Shown: positions 1 to 9,829 of the stretch, one piece after another
Numbering within the stretch: position 1 is the first letter of the stretch
Layout: every line of letters starts with the position of its first letter
DNA from: Saprospiraceae bacterium
GTDB lineage: Bacteria > Bacteroidota > Bacteroidia > Chitinophagales > Saprospiraceae
Direction of reading: 5' to 3'
Length of the DNA stretch: 64,000 nt
NCBI GenBank assembly: GCA_016719615.1
Contig: JADJYQ010000001.1
Location: forward strand, 222,501-286,500
Made by a program: the position numbers and the translations under genes
Notes under the pieces: generated by a model
Told to the model about the DNA's origin: nothing
What the model saw: the letters and a program-made list of their open reading frames with translations, nothing else
The model's database searches: none

Positions 1-250
<250 letters not shown>

Positions 251-404
251 AACTTCCTTTTTTTTTTCAAAATCTTCTACTCATTTCCTCTTCCAACCTT
301 TTTTTTTTCAATAAGCTATTGCTTTTTGGAAAACTGTGCTCATAACGGTATGAGTTCATTGTGAACTTTTTTAAAGAAATATTCCGCTAACACGGAAATA
401 AGAT

Positions 405-515
<111 letters not shown>

Positions 516-522
516 TTTTTTT

Positions 523-558
523 AAAAAGCCCTGCACTTTGTGACAGGGCTTTTTTTTT
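523..558 (+). terminator. rrn operon intrinsic terminator
   Basis: The stem AAAAAGCCCTG / CAGGGCTTTTT with a loop of about ten bases, followed by an unbroken run of T. It ends the rRNA operon. Confidence 0.9.
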
Positions 559-596
559 AACCACGGATTTACGGATTAAACGGATTGAATGGATTC
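559..596. repeat. ACGGATTnn short-period repeat abutting the rrn terminator
   Basis: Directly after the terminator T-run come three to four copies of a unit of about nine bases, ACGGATTnn (ACGGATTT, ACGGATTAA, ACGGATTGA). The same arrangement, terminator T-run then AAnCACGGATTnnACGGATTAAAC, is found on the minus strand after the atpC terminator (26419-26457). Confidence 0.7.
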
Positions 597-655
597 GCAA
601 GATTCGACACGATAGATGATCCGGATTGAATATATAAGCAGGTTTCTTGTGGAGC

Positions 656-675
656 CATTTGTTCCTGAACAAATG
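656..675. repeat. Perfect 9-bp inverted repeat
   Basis: CATTTGTTC, a CT centre, then GAACAAATG. There is no T-tract on either side, so it is not a clear terminator. It could be a regulatory palindrome or part of a repeat; the role is unknown. Confidence 0.6.
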
Positions 676-805
676 CAATGTTTTTAATTTTAGGATGATG
701 ATGCCTTTAAACCATTGCAATTCAATCCTCCTCATTTGGGGATGCGAAAAGCCGTAATGCAGCAATTTATCATGAATATTTTAAAGTCTTTAAAAATTCA
801 TACTC

Positions 806-827
806 AATACTAACAAGTGTTAGTATT
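806..827. repeat. Interspersed palindrome (ACTAAC-N4-GTTAGT family)
   Basis: AATACTAACA-AG-TGTTAGTATT, arms of 10 bp around a 2-bp centre. This is the longest-armed member of the palindrome family seen across the window. It lies downstream of the esterase stop codon. Confidence 0.8.
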
Positions 828-894
828 CATGGGGGATCCAATATTAGGCCCTTCCAAGGAATCTCAAAAAATTCCGTTAGACGACTTTAAAACC

Positions 895-2040
895 TTAAAT
901 CTTGATAAAGCTTGAATAAAAGCTGTTCTTACCTGATAAGCATTGAATAAAGTATAAGCCGGAAGGTATCCATCGGATATCAAGAGCAAATTGATCTTCC
1001 TTGATGAGATGTTCAAAAATAGGGATGCCTACAGAATTCCTGATAATTATAGTGCCAGGTCTTTTTGAGAATTCCTTAAAATCTATATGTAGTTTTTCGT
1101 TTGCTGGATTTGGATGAAGACGCATAGTCGACTTATCTGTCTGCTCTGAGTTCACCGTTTGTCTTTTATGCTTGTTGAAAAAATTCCAAATCACTTGGCT
1201 GGCACTAAAATCCTGACAGGTCGTCCCAATAACGAAAGGTGTTCCCGGCCAGGTATGGCCGCCATTCAAGACTTTATAATGCTCTACTTCGTGATTGCCA
1301 GGATAGTAGTAATGCTCAGCAGTTGCTCCGTCAGTGGTGTTAACATTGGGTACATCCGTTTTGATCACAGCATGAGCATTCAACCCGTTTTTTTGAATCC
1401 AAAAATCTAATACATCCGGAATAGATAATATACCAGTGCTGCCATCGTAATTCACCACACCATCTGCAGTACCATGGATTTCCATCACCGGAATTGGTTT
1501 AGCATTTTTACACAATGCCTGTGTAAGCGCTGTCATGGAACCTGTAACAGAAGCAATAGCTGCAAAACGATCACTTACACAAGCCAAATGATAACTCATA
1601 AATCCACCATTCGACATTCCGGTGCTGAATATCCTGTTTTCATCAATGGAATAAGCTGTTGATAAAGTATCGATGATGGCATGCAAAAAGCCGACGTCAT
1701 CAACATTGCTGTTCCCCACCAATCCTACATTCCAGAATTGTTGTCCCGACTGCGGAAATATTGTTCCGTTCGGGTGCACGATAATGAATCCTGCAGTATC
1801 TGCAATCTTTCGGAAATCACCGTAAAACTCCTGCTGGTCGGCATTCGAACTGTAACCATGCAAATTAAATACCAGCGCTGAGAGATTTCCTGAAGTGTAA
1901 GACGCAGGAATGTAGAACGAAAAACTTCGCGTGAGCTGATCGTGAATAAGCGTGGTTTTTATTGTTTTTTGTGAATTGATATTTTGAATAAATGCAAAAC
2001 ACAAAATGAATACCATATAATTTTGAACTTGTATTTTCAT
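895..2040 (-). CDS. Secreted PHB-depolymerase-like esterase (CE1/LpqC type) with T9SS type A tail
   Basis: A serine esterase of the alpha/beta-hydrolase fold, 381 residues from the chosen ATG at 2040. It probably cleaves ester bonds in an extracellular polymer or a feruloyl-type substrate; the substrate is not readable from the sequence. Visible features: signal peptide (residues 1-24, hydrophobic FILCFAFIQNINSQ), oxyanion region NLHGYSSN near 60, nucleophile elbow GMSNGG with Ser143, acid Asp193 (HGTADG), His262 (NGGHTWPG). The last 75 residues, starting at LHPNPANEK, are a type A sorting domain, so export by T9SS is expected. A longer frame begins at 2112, but the 2040 ATG gives a clean signal peptide, has AAAAGG upstream, and avoids overlap with the preceding gene. 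Confidence 0.88.
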   Translation of the reverse strand: MKIQVQNYMVFILCFAFIQNINSQKTIKTTLIHDQLTRSFSFYIPASYTSGNLSALVFNLHGYSSNADQQEFYGDFRKIADTAGFIIVHPNGTIFPQSGQQFWNVGLVGNSNVDDVGFLHAIIDTLSTAYSIDENRIFSTGMSNGGFMSYHLACVSDRFAAIASVTGSMTALTQALCKNAKPIPVMEIHGTADGVVNYDGSTGILSIPDVLDFWIQKNGLNAHAVIKTDVPNVNTTDGATAEHYYYPGNHEVEHYKVLNGGHTWPGTPFVIGTTCQDFSASQVIWNFFNKHKRQTVNSEQTDKSTMRLHPNPANEKLHIDFKEFSKRPGTIIIRNSVGIPIFEHLIKEDQFALDIRWIPSGLYFIQCLSGKNSFYSSFIKI

Positions 2041-2102
2041 ATGTAGACCTTTTAATAAAGCCAAATCTAAGATATTATTCGTGAAATAGTTGATGGATGA
2101 TT

Positions 2103-3104
2103 TTACAAACATTGCAGCAATTGTTGATCTTCAATCTCCATCGCACATTTAAAATGCCCTTCTGGGCATACTTTTTTGCCGTGCAAGCCGCAAGGTCGGC
2201 AGCTCAATTTTAATTTCGTTTGTACGAGGTATGCATTTTCAGATAGCGGGCCAAAACCGAATTCAGGAACAGTGCTGCAAAAGATAGCACATACCGCAGC
2301 ATTAACAGCAGAAGCGATGTGAAGTGGTGCCGAATCATTTACGTAATTCATTCGGGCTTCTTGCATGAGTTCAGCTGATTCGGAAATAGTAAGTTGTCCG
2401 GCAAGATTGAGAAGTTTTGAATGAGGCCGATGAAACTTTAAAGCATTACAGATCCGTTCACAAAGTTGAGAATCGGATTTCGAACCCAGCAAAACTATAT
2501 CCATCGAATCCGGTAGTTTTTTGAGAAAATGGATCCACTTCTCTTCAGGATACTGTTTAGTAAACCAAACAGAAGCAGGGGCAATGGTAATAAAAGCTTG
2601 TTGAATGGTATATTTACTAACAATTGTTCGTTTATGTGGAAGATAAATTTTCGGAAGCGCATAAGATGCATCCGTATAGGATTGAATCAATTGGTGGTTG
2701 CGTTGTACTTCATGCGGACTTCCGACTGCATTGATCTCGTGTGAAACGCGTTTGGTGAAAAATAAGGACAAAGGGTTTTTTGTAAATCCAATGGTCTCAC
2801 GAGCACCCGAAAACAGGAGTATCAAACCAGTTGATAGAAATCGTTGCAGATTGAAAATTTTATCGTATTTATTTCGGCGAATCCTTCCAATTAAACTGAT
2901 GAGATTTGTTGTTTTATTTTGTTGTTTATCCCAAATCAACAATTCGTGAATCACGGTATGATGCTCAAAAACACCTTCATTGCCTTTTCGGATCAATACA
3001 TCGACCTCATCATCCGGATAAAAGGCTTTCCATTTTTCAATCAGGGACGTACTCAATATGACGTCTCCAAGAAATGCAGTTTGTATGAATAGAATTTTTG
3101 ACAT
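2103..3104 (-). CDS. Glycosyltransferase family 9 (heptosyltransferase-like)
   Basis: A protein of 333 residues resembling the ADP-heptose:LPS heptosyltransferases, which build the inner LPS core at the cytoplasmic membrane face. The N-terminus KILFIQTAFLGDVILSTSL is the usual GT9 first strand-helix with the conserved GD. The C-terminal donor domain shows ITIAPASVWFTKQYPEEKW, IVLLGSKSD and VNDSAPLHIASA. The last 50 residues hold several Cys (SCRPCGLHGKKVCPEGHFKCA), as in many family members. The start at 3104 (MSKILFIQ) is preferred over an ATG eight codons upstream because family members begin at this motif. The downstream esterase starts 63 bases after the stop. The acceptor sugar is unknown. 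Confidence 0.85.
   Translation of the reverse strand: MSKILFIQTAFLGDVILSTSLIEKWKAFYPDDEVDVLIRKGNEGVFEHHTVIHELLIWDKQQNKTTNLISLIGRIRRNKYDKIFNLQRFLSTGLILLFSGARETIGFTKNPLSLFFTKRVSHEINAVGSPHEVQRNHQLIQSYTDASYALPKIYLPHKRTIVSKYTIQQAFITIAPASVWFTKQYPEEKWIHFLKKLPDSMDIVLLGSKSDSQLCERICNALKFHRPHSKLLNLAGQLTISESAELMQEARMNYVNDSAPLHIASAVNAAVCAIFCSTVPEFGFGPLSENAYLVQTKLKLSCRPCGLHGKKVCPEGHFKCAMEIEDQQLLQCL
2616..2631. repeat. One-mismatch copy of the ACTAAC..GTTAGT palindrome, inside a CDS
   Basis: ACTAACAATTGTTCGT differs at one position from the perfect palindrome at 23534-23549. It lies in the glycosyltransferase coding sequence and could be coincidental. Confidence 0.4.
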
Positions 3105-3190
3105 GAAAGAAAGCAAAGTCCCGGACAAGATAATTATTAATTGGAAATTGGGGGAAGTCGGTTAGTCTGCTAGTCTGTATGTAGAGCCTA

Positions 3191-3243
3191 TACTTATGAC
3201 TATTGACCATTGGTTCGTAGGGCCCATACTTATGACTATTGAC
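3191..3243. repeat. Imperfect direct repeat, 36-base period
   Basis: TACTTATGACTATTGAC occurs at 3191-3207 and again at 3227-3243. The companion word TATTGACCATTG occurs at 3201-3212 and 3251-3262. These look like words of about seven bases (GACTATT, GACCATT) rearranged by slippage. Confidence 0.7.
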
Positions 3244-3401
3244 TCTTAGCTATTGACCATTGTTTCTTGGATGTTCGTCTGTGGTGTAAGGATTTAGGAG
3301 TAACGAATCTTGTTGACATCACAAACCCTGCAGATTTGGCATAAAAATCTAAGAAATGAAAGTTGATGAGAATGAAAATTTCATTTGAACCCAGAACTGC
3401 T

Positions 3402-3426
3402 CTCCTCTCCGCTTCGTGGAGAGGAG
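3402..3426. repeat. Dispersed GA/CT-rich hairpin repeat
   Basis: CTCCTCTCC-GCTTCGT-GGAGAGGAG, a perfect 9-bp stem with a 7-base loop, followed by CAGGAGGTGAGGTGA. From general knowledge, closely similar elements are common between genes in many Bacteroidota genomes. Confidence 0.65.
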
Positions 3427-3554
3427 CAGGAGGTGAGGTGACTCTTGCTTTAGCTGAATTTCTCCTGAAAAACATGAACTTTTTATGTTTTCAAACATTT
3501 TATTTTCTGTCTGAGTAAGTTGATTTACAACAGCTTATTTAATACGATATCTTT

Positions 3555-3562
3555 TATCTTTG
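3555..3562 (+). promoter_or_regulatory. Bacteroidota -7 box for ahcY
   Basis: TATCTTTG followed by CA matches TAnnTTTG, 20 bases before the ahcY ATG. I see no clear -33 TTG at normal spacing. Confidence 0.6.
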
Positions 3563-3582
3563 CAAAAAAAAATTAAACGTTT

Positions 3583-4892
3583 ATGGAGCAAGTAGCCACC
3601 CACCTGAAATACCGAGTTAAAGACATTACATTGGCCGATTGGGGTCGTAAAGAAATTGAACTGGCAGAAGCAGAAATGCCTGGTTTAATGGCCCTTCGCG
3701 AAGAATATAAAGAAATTAAACCCCTCAAAGGAGCTCGCATTGCTGGCTGTCTGCATATGACCATTCAAACAGCGGTTTTGATCGAGACATTAATCGATTT
3801 GGGTGCAGAAGTGAGTTGGTCTTCCTGTAATATTTTTTCAACTCAAGATCATGCCGCTGCAGCAATCGCTGCTAAAGGCATTCCCGTTTTTGCCTGGAAA
3901 GGGATGAACAATGAGGAATTTGACTGGTGTATCGAACAAACACTATTTGCTTTTGAAGGAAATCAGCCTTTTTGATTCTCGACGATGGTGGCGATCTGAC
4001 CAATATGGTATTAGATCATTTTCCTGAGCTGATCAAAGATATTCGCGGAATTTCAGAAGAGACCACCACTGGAGTGATGAGATTATACGATCGCATGCGT
4101 AGTGGAAACTTACCCCTGCCTTGCATCAATGTGAACGATTCGGTTACCAAATCAAAATTCGATAATAAATATGGCTGTAAAGAATCTTGTGTGGATGCCA
4201 TTCGCAGAGCTACTGATATAATGATGGCTGGTAAAGTCGCCGTTGTGGCCGGTTATGGAGATGTTGGCAAGGGCTCAGCAGCTTCTTTAAGAGGTGCCGG
4301 ATGCCGCGTCATTGTGACGGAGATCGATCCGATCTGCGCCTTACAGGCAGCCATGGATGGATTCCAGGTCATGAAAATGGAAAACGCCATTCCTTTAGCT
4401 AATATCGTGGTGACTGCCACCGGAAATTGCGACATTTTAACTGAGAGACATTTCAGAAAGATGAAAGATAAAACCATTGTATGCAACATCGGTCACTTCG
4501 ACAACGAGATTGATGTTGCCTGGTTGAATCATAATTACGGACAATCCAAAGTAGAGATCAAACCTCAGGTCGATAAATATACCATCGATGGCAAAGATGT
4601 TCTTTTGCTTGCAGAAGGACGCCTGGTGAATCTGGGTTGTGCCACCGGGCATCCATCTTTTGTTATGAGCAACTCCTTTACCAATCAGGTACTTGCACAA
4701 ATTGAACTGTGGTTGCATGCATCCAAATATGAAAATCAGGTGTACACCTTGCCGAAAAGCCTCGATGAAAAGGTGGCCAGATTGCATCTTGCCAAAATTG
4801 GCGTAGAGCTCGAAGAGTTAAATGAAAAACAAGCCGGATACATTGGTGTACATAAAGACGGTCCGTTTAAGGGAGAACAATACCGGTATTGA
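3583..4892 (+). CDS. ahcY: Adenosylhomocysteinase, with an apparent -1 frameshift
   Basis: S-adenosylhomocysteine hydrolase splits SAH into adenosine and homocysteine, relieving product inhibition of methyltransferases; it is a cytosolic NAD-dependent tetramer. Both halves are highly conserved. Residues 1-130 hold the substrate domain (CLHMTIQTAVLIETL, SWSSCNIFSTQDH). The second half has GISEETTTGVMRLY, the NAD-binding GYGDVGKGSAASLRG and the C-terminal end PFKGEQYRY. The frame breaks at 3969-3973: GNQPF-stop in one frame, LILDDGGDLTNMVL in the next. One extra T in the T5 run would give GNQPFLILDDGG and a protein of about 436 residues, the normal family length. No other damage is visible, so a base-calling error is more likely than a dead gene. 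It has its own -7 box and terminator, so it is probably monocistronic. Confidence 0.92.
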
Positions 4893-4941
4893 TGCCCTAA
4901 ATTGTAAATTTTTAACTTATTTATTTCCAGTGTAAATTTGT

Positions 4942-4982
4942 CTAAAATTGGACTTGAAGTCCAATTTTAGACATTTTTTATT
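4942..4982 (+). terminator. Intrinsic terminator after ahcY
   Basis: A perfect 14-bp inverted repeat around a single G: CTAAAATTGGACTT at 4942-4955, and AAGTCCAATTTTAG at 4957-4970, followed by ACATTTTTTATTT. The T-tract is on the plus strand. Confidence 0.85.
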
Positions 4983-4991
4983 TAGTATGAA

Positions 4992-6062
4992 ATGAATTTA
5001 AAGGACGCTCTTACTATTTCATCTGTTAAAATGCATACGGACAGGTTCTTAGGCGATGGAATACTTCAAAAAAGGCGTTTTAATTCCATCAAAGGATTTT
5101 GTTTCGTTTTCCTAATCTTCATAAAACTAACATGTGTTAGCAGTCAAAGCCATTTCCAAAATTTTTTCATACCGTCTGATTCTTTCCAATCCAAACGCGC
5201 CTGGCTGGCCGGAGGGTTTGCAACGGTGAGTTATTCTGCTTTTTCAATAGGACTTTACAATGCCTGGTATAGTAATCAGGGTTTAGGAAAATTCCATGAA
5301 TTTAACGATTACGGCGAATGGCTCCATGTTGACAAAGCGGCACATGTCTTCAACAGTTACTTTCAAAGTGAATGGGGATATCGCGGCGCGAAATGGTGTG
5401 GTTACCGTGAAGGCTCCTCTATAATATGGGGTGTCTCTATGGCCATGTTGTTTCAATCGACCATTGAAGTTATGGATGGCTACAGCAAAGATTATGGATT
5501 CAGTTGGCCGGACATGGCAGCCAATGTCATCGGCATAGGACTGTTTACCAGCCAGCAGCTGATCTGGAAGGAGCAGAAATTTAGAATCAAAATATCTCCC
5601 TGGCCGAAGAACTATTCTAACCATTCACCCAATGAGCTGGGAGATCCTGGCTATAGTTTTAAAGATCGCGCAAAGGAGTTATATGGTTCCGGCTTTCTCA
5701 ACAGTGCCCTCAAAGATTACAATGCGCAAACATTTTGGTTATCGTTTAGTCCGGAACGCCTTGTCAACAGACAGTGGAAAACCTGGCCGGATTGGTTAAA
5801 TGTAGCTTTTGGATTTGGAGCTGACGGATTGTTTGGGGGTTACATCAATCGTTGGGTGCGACAAAATATTATTTACAATGCTGAATGGATTCCAAGGGTC
5901 AACGAATACTATCTGTCATTTGACATTGATCTGAGTAAAATCAAAACCCGCAACCGGTTTATAAAAACACTTTGTACTGTATTCAACATCATCAAAATTC
6001 CGGCACCAGCACTTTCTTTGAATTCAGCAGGGAAATGGAAGGGGCATTGGGTGTTTTTTTGA
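4992..6062 (+). CDS. DUF2279 family protein
   Basis: 356 residues, function unknown. The conserved core (residues about 55-290) matches my recollection of DUF2279: WLAGGFATVSYSAFSIGLYNAWYS, EWLHVDKAAHVFNSYF, IWGVSMAMLFQSTIEVMDG, SWPDMAANVIG. The repeated His/Asp/Glu within hydrophobic helices suggest an envelope protein. Residues about 35-51 form a signal-peptide-like hydrophobic stretch (FCFVFLIFIKLTCVSSQ) preceded by an unusually long basic N-terminus. An internal ATG at codon 14 may therefore be the true start. The gene stands alone between the ahcY terminator and the propeller gene. A near-perfect ACTAAC..GTTAG palindrome lies in the codons of the signal peptide (5126-5140). Confidence 0.75.
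   Translation: MNLKDALTISSVKMHTDRFLGDGILQKRRFNSIKGFCFVFLIFIKLTCVSSQSHFQNFFIPSDSFQSKRAWLAGGFATVSYSAFSIGLYNAWYSNQGLGKFHEFNDYGEWLHVDKAAHVFNSYFQSEWGYRGAKWCGYREGSSIIWGVSMAMLFQSTIEVMDGYSKDYGFSWPDMAANVIGIGLFTSQQLIWKEQKFRIKISPWPKNYSNHSPNELGDPGYSFKDRAKELYGSGFLNSALKDYNAQTFWLSFSPERLVNRQWKTWPDWLNVAFGFGADGLFGGYINRWVRQNIIYNAEWIPRVNEYYLSFDIDLSKIKTRNRFIKTLCTVFNIIKIPAPALSLNSAGKWKGHWVFF
5126..5140. repeat. ACTAAC..GTTAG palindrome within the DUF2279 gene
   Basis: ACTAACATGTGTTAG, arms CTAACA/TGTTAG, in the codons of the signal peptide. Confidence 0.6.
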
Positions 6063-6121
6063 TCGAAGGACTTGTATTTGATAATTTATTCTTATTTTAG
6101 TGTTCGACTATTGAGGTCATT

Positions 6122-8385
6122 ATGAACACACTTAACAATAAAATATTATTTTTTATGAGAGCCTTCATCTTTATTCTGGGAATAATAGGTATTCCATTTT
6201 TTCAAGAAGCCTTGTCCCAAGTGCAATGGCAAAGATTAAACAATCAAAAGACTTTTATACCAGAGGACGTTTTGGTTTCGCCATCTGGTGATAAGTTTAT
6301 TTCAATTTATGGGAGAAAAACCATATTGCACAAAAAAAGTGGCGGGGATCAATGGGTAGATATTCTGGCTAATAATCCGGAGTTATCTTACTTTTTCTTT
6401 AATGATACGAAAAAGATATTCCTTGATTTTCGAGGCACCCCATTATTGTATTATAATAATGGATCTTTCGATGGGCTATTCGCAAATTCGAACGATGAGT
6501 TTGATTTAGATACAAGCACTCTAAACAATATTCATGTCAGATTCAGCAATGATCTGCATTTCGATACTTTAGGAAATTATTTTCAAATTGAAAATAATAA
6601 ACTAATTAAATACAATAACAAGTTGGAAGCTCCTAAATTAATTTTTAACAAACAAGAACCTATATTAAAGATTGCCATGTTTCAGGCGGATGTCAACTAT
6701 GTATTGACACAACATCATGAAGATAGTTTATATTATTATTTATTGAATTCAGCGAGTGCAAAGTCGCAACTTTTGGCGCAATTGGAGTTGCCAAAAAAAT
6801 TTCAATCCTTAACTGCTATTGGGAGAAGTGGTAACCTTTTTATAGTTAAGGCAGATGGACTTTATCGACTGGACAGACTTAGTTTGGAACTGAATAAGCT
6901 GATCCTCGATCCCGCATTGCAAACTGCATATTCGGTATCAGCGTTGTATGTCACCAAAGCAGGTCAATTCATAGTTAACGCAGAAAATTACTTTTATTTT
7001 TCTGATGATGATGGTAATACCTGGACGCAATTGGCTTCGTTTGCCCATGGTTTTCCTGATTTATCCAATATACGCCAGATCGAAATTTCAGACAGCTCTA
7101 ATGCATTGGCTATCGTTGAGGACGAATGTTCAAACATGACTTTAGAATTAAGTGAGTATAAAAGGGGATGGTATTTATCGGAAACGAATTATTCTTCTGT
7201 ACATAGGGGAAGTCTATTGGTAAATTCGAAAAGCAAAATTTATGCTCAAAGAGCGGATTGTTATGTTGAGGAGAGTAATGGCGATGCGTTCACTTGGAAA
7301 TCAACCCAAATCGAAGGAAAGGATTTGCTCGAAATCTATAAACATAGTCCGGACGATTTATTCGCAATTACAGCTGGACAAAAACAATTATTTCACTCCT
7401 TTGATGGCGGAGATTTATGGAGCGAAATAACCGAAATTCACAAAAATTTTCCTGACCTGGTTTTTTTGGATTTTAAAAATTTGGCAACAGGAGTTTCTCT
7501 CTTGTTGGGAGCTTATATAGATCCATTAAGTGGCCAAATTGAACGGTATTTGCCATTTATAAAAATGGGGGCTTCTGATTGGATAGGCCTTGATAAGGCC
7601 CAATCCGTATTTTTTAAACTGGATATAAAATTTGATAAAAAAATCAACTGATCTATTCATTAAAAGACCCTTTTGTACATCCGGAATTTTATGTCAGTGA
7701 TGATTTCGGGTCTCATTTTATTTTCCCGAATAGTTTAAATGTTTTTTCCAGAGTCTATTCATATGGTGTCAATGAGGATGGGTTTTTATTTGTGAATGGA
7801 ATACACAATGGTATGCTGGATTTTTATGTGAGTAGAGATCAGCAGAGATTTTCTCCTGTAGAAAACGGAAGGTTTAAGGATGTTATTCTCAATGAGTTCT
7901 TTAGTTTTCCAGACAATATTCTTGTTGCTATCAGCGTGTTTTCCAATATTTATATTTCTGGCAATGGAGGGGAAACCTGGGAGGATTTTAGTAATGGACT
8001 TGGGCTATTGCAAAATGATGTAAAAAACATTGGAGACTTTACTTTAGATGACGCCTCTAATGCTTATGCATCTATATCTTACGACGGCCTTTACAAATCC
8101 ATTAATCCTTTGGTTGCTACACGGGAATTCAAACAGGATAACGATGTCAATTTATACTATGATAAGTCAGGCGAGCAATTAAAATGGCATTGTCAAATTT
8201 GTGCTTCAGATAGTTTTCTGGAAATTACTCTTTTTGATATTTTGGGTAGGGTTTTAAAGAAAAGCAAAATCAATGCTGGAATGACAAGTATTTCAATCCC
8301 TAATGAATGGACTTCTGCTCCTTATGCTTATACGATCAAAGGGAAAGGGAATTTTCAAGCGGCTGGTTATTTTGTAAAGTATTGA
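6122..8385 (+). CDS. T9SS-exported beta-propeller-like protein, frameshifted
   Basis: Probably one secreted protein of about 754 residues split by a single-base loss. Residues 1-33 are a signal peptide ending near EALSQ. The body has repeated BNR/sialidase-like motifs, such as SDDDGNTWTQL, SFDGGDLWSEI and SGNGGETWEDF, the Asp-box signature of beta-propellers. The first frame stops at 7651 (FDKKIN-stop). The next frame carries KNQLIYSLKDPFVHPEFYVSDDFGS and continues into the piece that ends with a type A sorting tail (EITLFDILGRVLKKSKINAG to the terminal AAGYFVKY). One extra A in the A7 run at 7637-7643 joins them seamlessly. The ligand or substrate cannot be told; a surface or secreted monitoring or adhesive role is a guess. 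Confidence 0.78.
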
Positions 8386-8538
8386 TGATGTTTTGGATTC
8401 AACAGTTTTTAAAGTATTTCTAGGACTTCTGTATTCCTAAAAGAATCCAGGCTCATTGCACATGAAGTGATTAGACCTGAGATCATTAAAATATTGGAAT
8501 CAAATTCCTGCTGAAAAAGAGAGCGATTAGAGATTTTA

Positions 8539-9810
8539 TTAATTTGCTTCCATAACCGTCCCACTCACCTCCCCAAACCCAATCCGATAGTTTTCATGTT
8601 GTGCATACGCCCGCATCGAAACCGTATCTCCATCCCTAACGAACGTTCGTTCGGAGCCATCTTTCATCTGAATAGGTTTGGTGCCTTTCCAGGCCAGCTC
8701 AAGCATTGATCCGTAGGAATCAGGTGTTGGTCCCGATATCGTGCCCGATGCACAGATATCGCCAATTTCCATATTGCAGCCATTTACAGTGTGGTGTGCG
8801 AGTTGTTGTGCCATTGACCAATATAAATATTTCATATTGGATTGGCTAACGATCGTTTCCTCACTGTTCTCCGCAGTGATGCTGACTTCGAGTTGTATAT
8901 TGAAGTTAGAGGGCTTATCTGATTTCAGGTATTCCAGTAAAGGTTTTTCCGGTGTAGGGCCCGGTACTTTAAATACTTGCAAAGCATCGAGGTCTACGAC
9001 CCAGGGCGAAACACTGGAAGCAAAATTTTTACCCAGAAAAGGTCCTAGTGGTACGTATTCCCATTTTTGAATGTCCCGCGCCGACCAGTCGTTAAAAATC
9101 AATATTCCCTGAATGTGTTCTTCTGCTTGTTGGATGGGAATTGCATGTCCCAATGCATTTTCTTTTCCGATGACGAATGCCATTTCCAATTCAAAGTCCA
9201 ATTGTTTGCTAAATCCAAAAACGGGGGCTTCACCATCTTTCAATTGCATTTGACCTTTTGGCCTGATAATAGGAGTTCCCGAAACTACGATAGAAGACGC
9301 CCGTCCATGATAACCAATGGGCATGTGTAGCCAATTAGGCAACAAGGCATTGCTGGGATCGCGAAACATGACTCCTACATTGTAGGCATGTTCGCGACTG
9401 CTGTAAAAATCAGTATAATTGGCTGCTTTAACAGGCAGCAAGAGGCGGACTTGGTGTATAGGAATTAAATGTTGTTCTACTTTTTGCCTGGTGTCTGCAT
9501 CCCTGTTTTCATCAAGGATGGAAACCAGTGCGGCTCTTAAATTTCTAAGTGCAGGTTTACCTTTTGCCAGGACGGGATTTAAATATTTAGTCAGAAAACA
9601 GTTGGACTGAAAACCTTCGACATTGAGCAGTCCGGCCGCAGACAAACTATATAGATCGATGATAAAATCACCAATTCGACTACATACCCGTGCTGTCTGG
9701 TCATGGTAGCTAAATATACCCAGCGGTAAATTTTGTATGGGAAATCCGGAATCTGCCGGATAATGCACCCATGATTTTTTGTCTGCAGTTATGATCAAAG
9801 CCTGGTTCAT
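8539..9810 (-). CDS. fahA: Fumarylacetoacetase
   Basis: Hydrolyses 4-fumarylacetoacetate to fumarate and acetoacetate, the last step of tyrosine/homogentisate degradation. 423 residues, normal for the family. The active-site block is clear: DFYSSREHAYNVGVMFRD (metal Asp134, catalytic His141), LHMPIGYHGRASS, a further metal-binding stretch ELEMAFVIG, then NDWSARDIQKWEY and GPFLGKNF. Other pathway genes are not in this window; metF lies upstream in the same orientation but is unrelated. The short gap of 41 bases to metF contains an ACTAAC..GTTAGT palindrome centred about 28 bases upstream of the ATG, so a regulatory role there is possible. Confidence 0.95.
   Translation of the reverse strand: MNQALIITADKKSWVHYPADSGFPIQNLPLGIFSYHDQTARVCSRIGDFIIDLYSLSAAGLLNVEGFQSNCFLTKYLNPVLAKGKPALRNLRAALVSILDENRDADTRQKVEQHLIPIHQVRLLLPVKAANYTDFYSSREHAYNVGVMFRDPSNALLPNWLHMPIGYHGRASSIVVSGTPIIRPKGQMQLKDGEAPVFGFSKQLDFELEMAFVIGKENALGHAIPIQQAEEHIQGILIFNDWSARDIQKWEYVPLGPFLGKNFASSVSPWVVDLDALQVFKVPGPTPEKPLLEYLKSDKPSNFNIQLEVSITAENSEETIVSQSNMKYLYWSMAQQLAHHTVNGCNMEIGDICASGTISGPTPDSYGSMLELAWKGTKPIQMKDGSERTFVRDGDTVSMRAYAQHENYRIGFGEVSGTVMEAN
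8636..8653. repeat. AACGAACGTTCGTT palindrome inside fahA
   Basis: CTAACGAACGTTCGTTCG contains the 14-bp perfect palindrome AACGAACGTTCGTT, shared exactly with the site in the asparaginase gene (55771-55786). It is coding sequence in both. Confidence 0.5.
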
Positions 9811-9829
9811 ATTGCGATTTATTTATATT

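Larger units (their letters stand above)
559..894. other. Gene-free spacer between the rrn operon and the esterase 3' end
   Basis: I see no convincing gene here. The spacer holds the ACGGATTnn repeat, a perfect 9-bp inverted repeat at 656-675 (CATTTGTTC-CT-GAACAAATG), and a copy of the ACTAAC..GTTAGT palindrome at 806-827. Confidence 0.6.
3105..3582. other. Gene-free spacer upstream of ahcY
   Basis: No credible gene. It contains a 36-base-period direct repeat (3191-3243), a perfect hairpin of a GA/CT-rich dispersed repeat (3402-3426) and the ahcY -7 box. The reading frame seen on the minus strand across the hairpin is typical of this repeat and has no protein features. Confidence 0.6.

Noticed and set aside
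3236..3475. Minus-strand frame with TSPPAPLHEAERRAVLGSN
   Set aside because: This peptide is the translation of the GA/CT hairpin repeat, a frequent artefact in this kind of genome.
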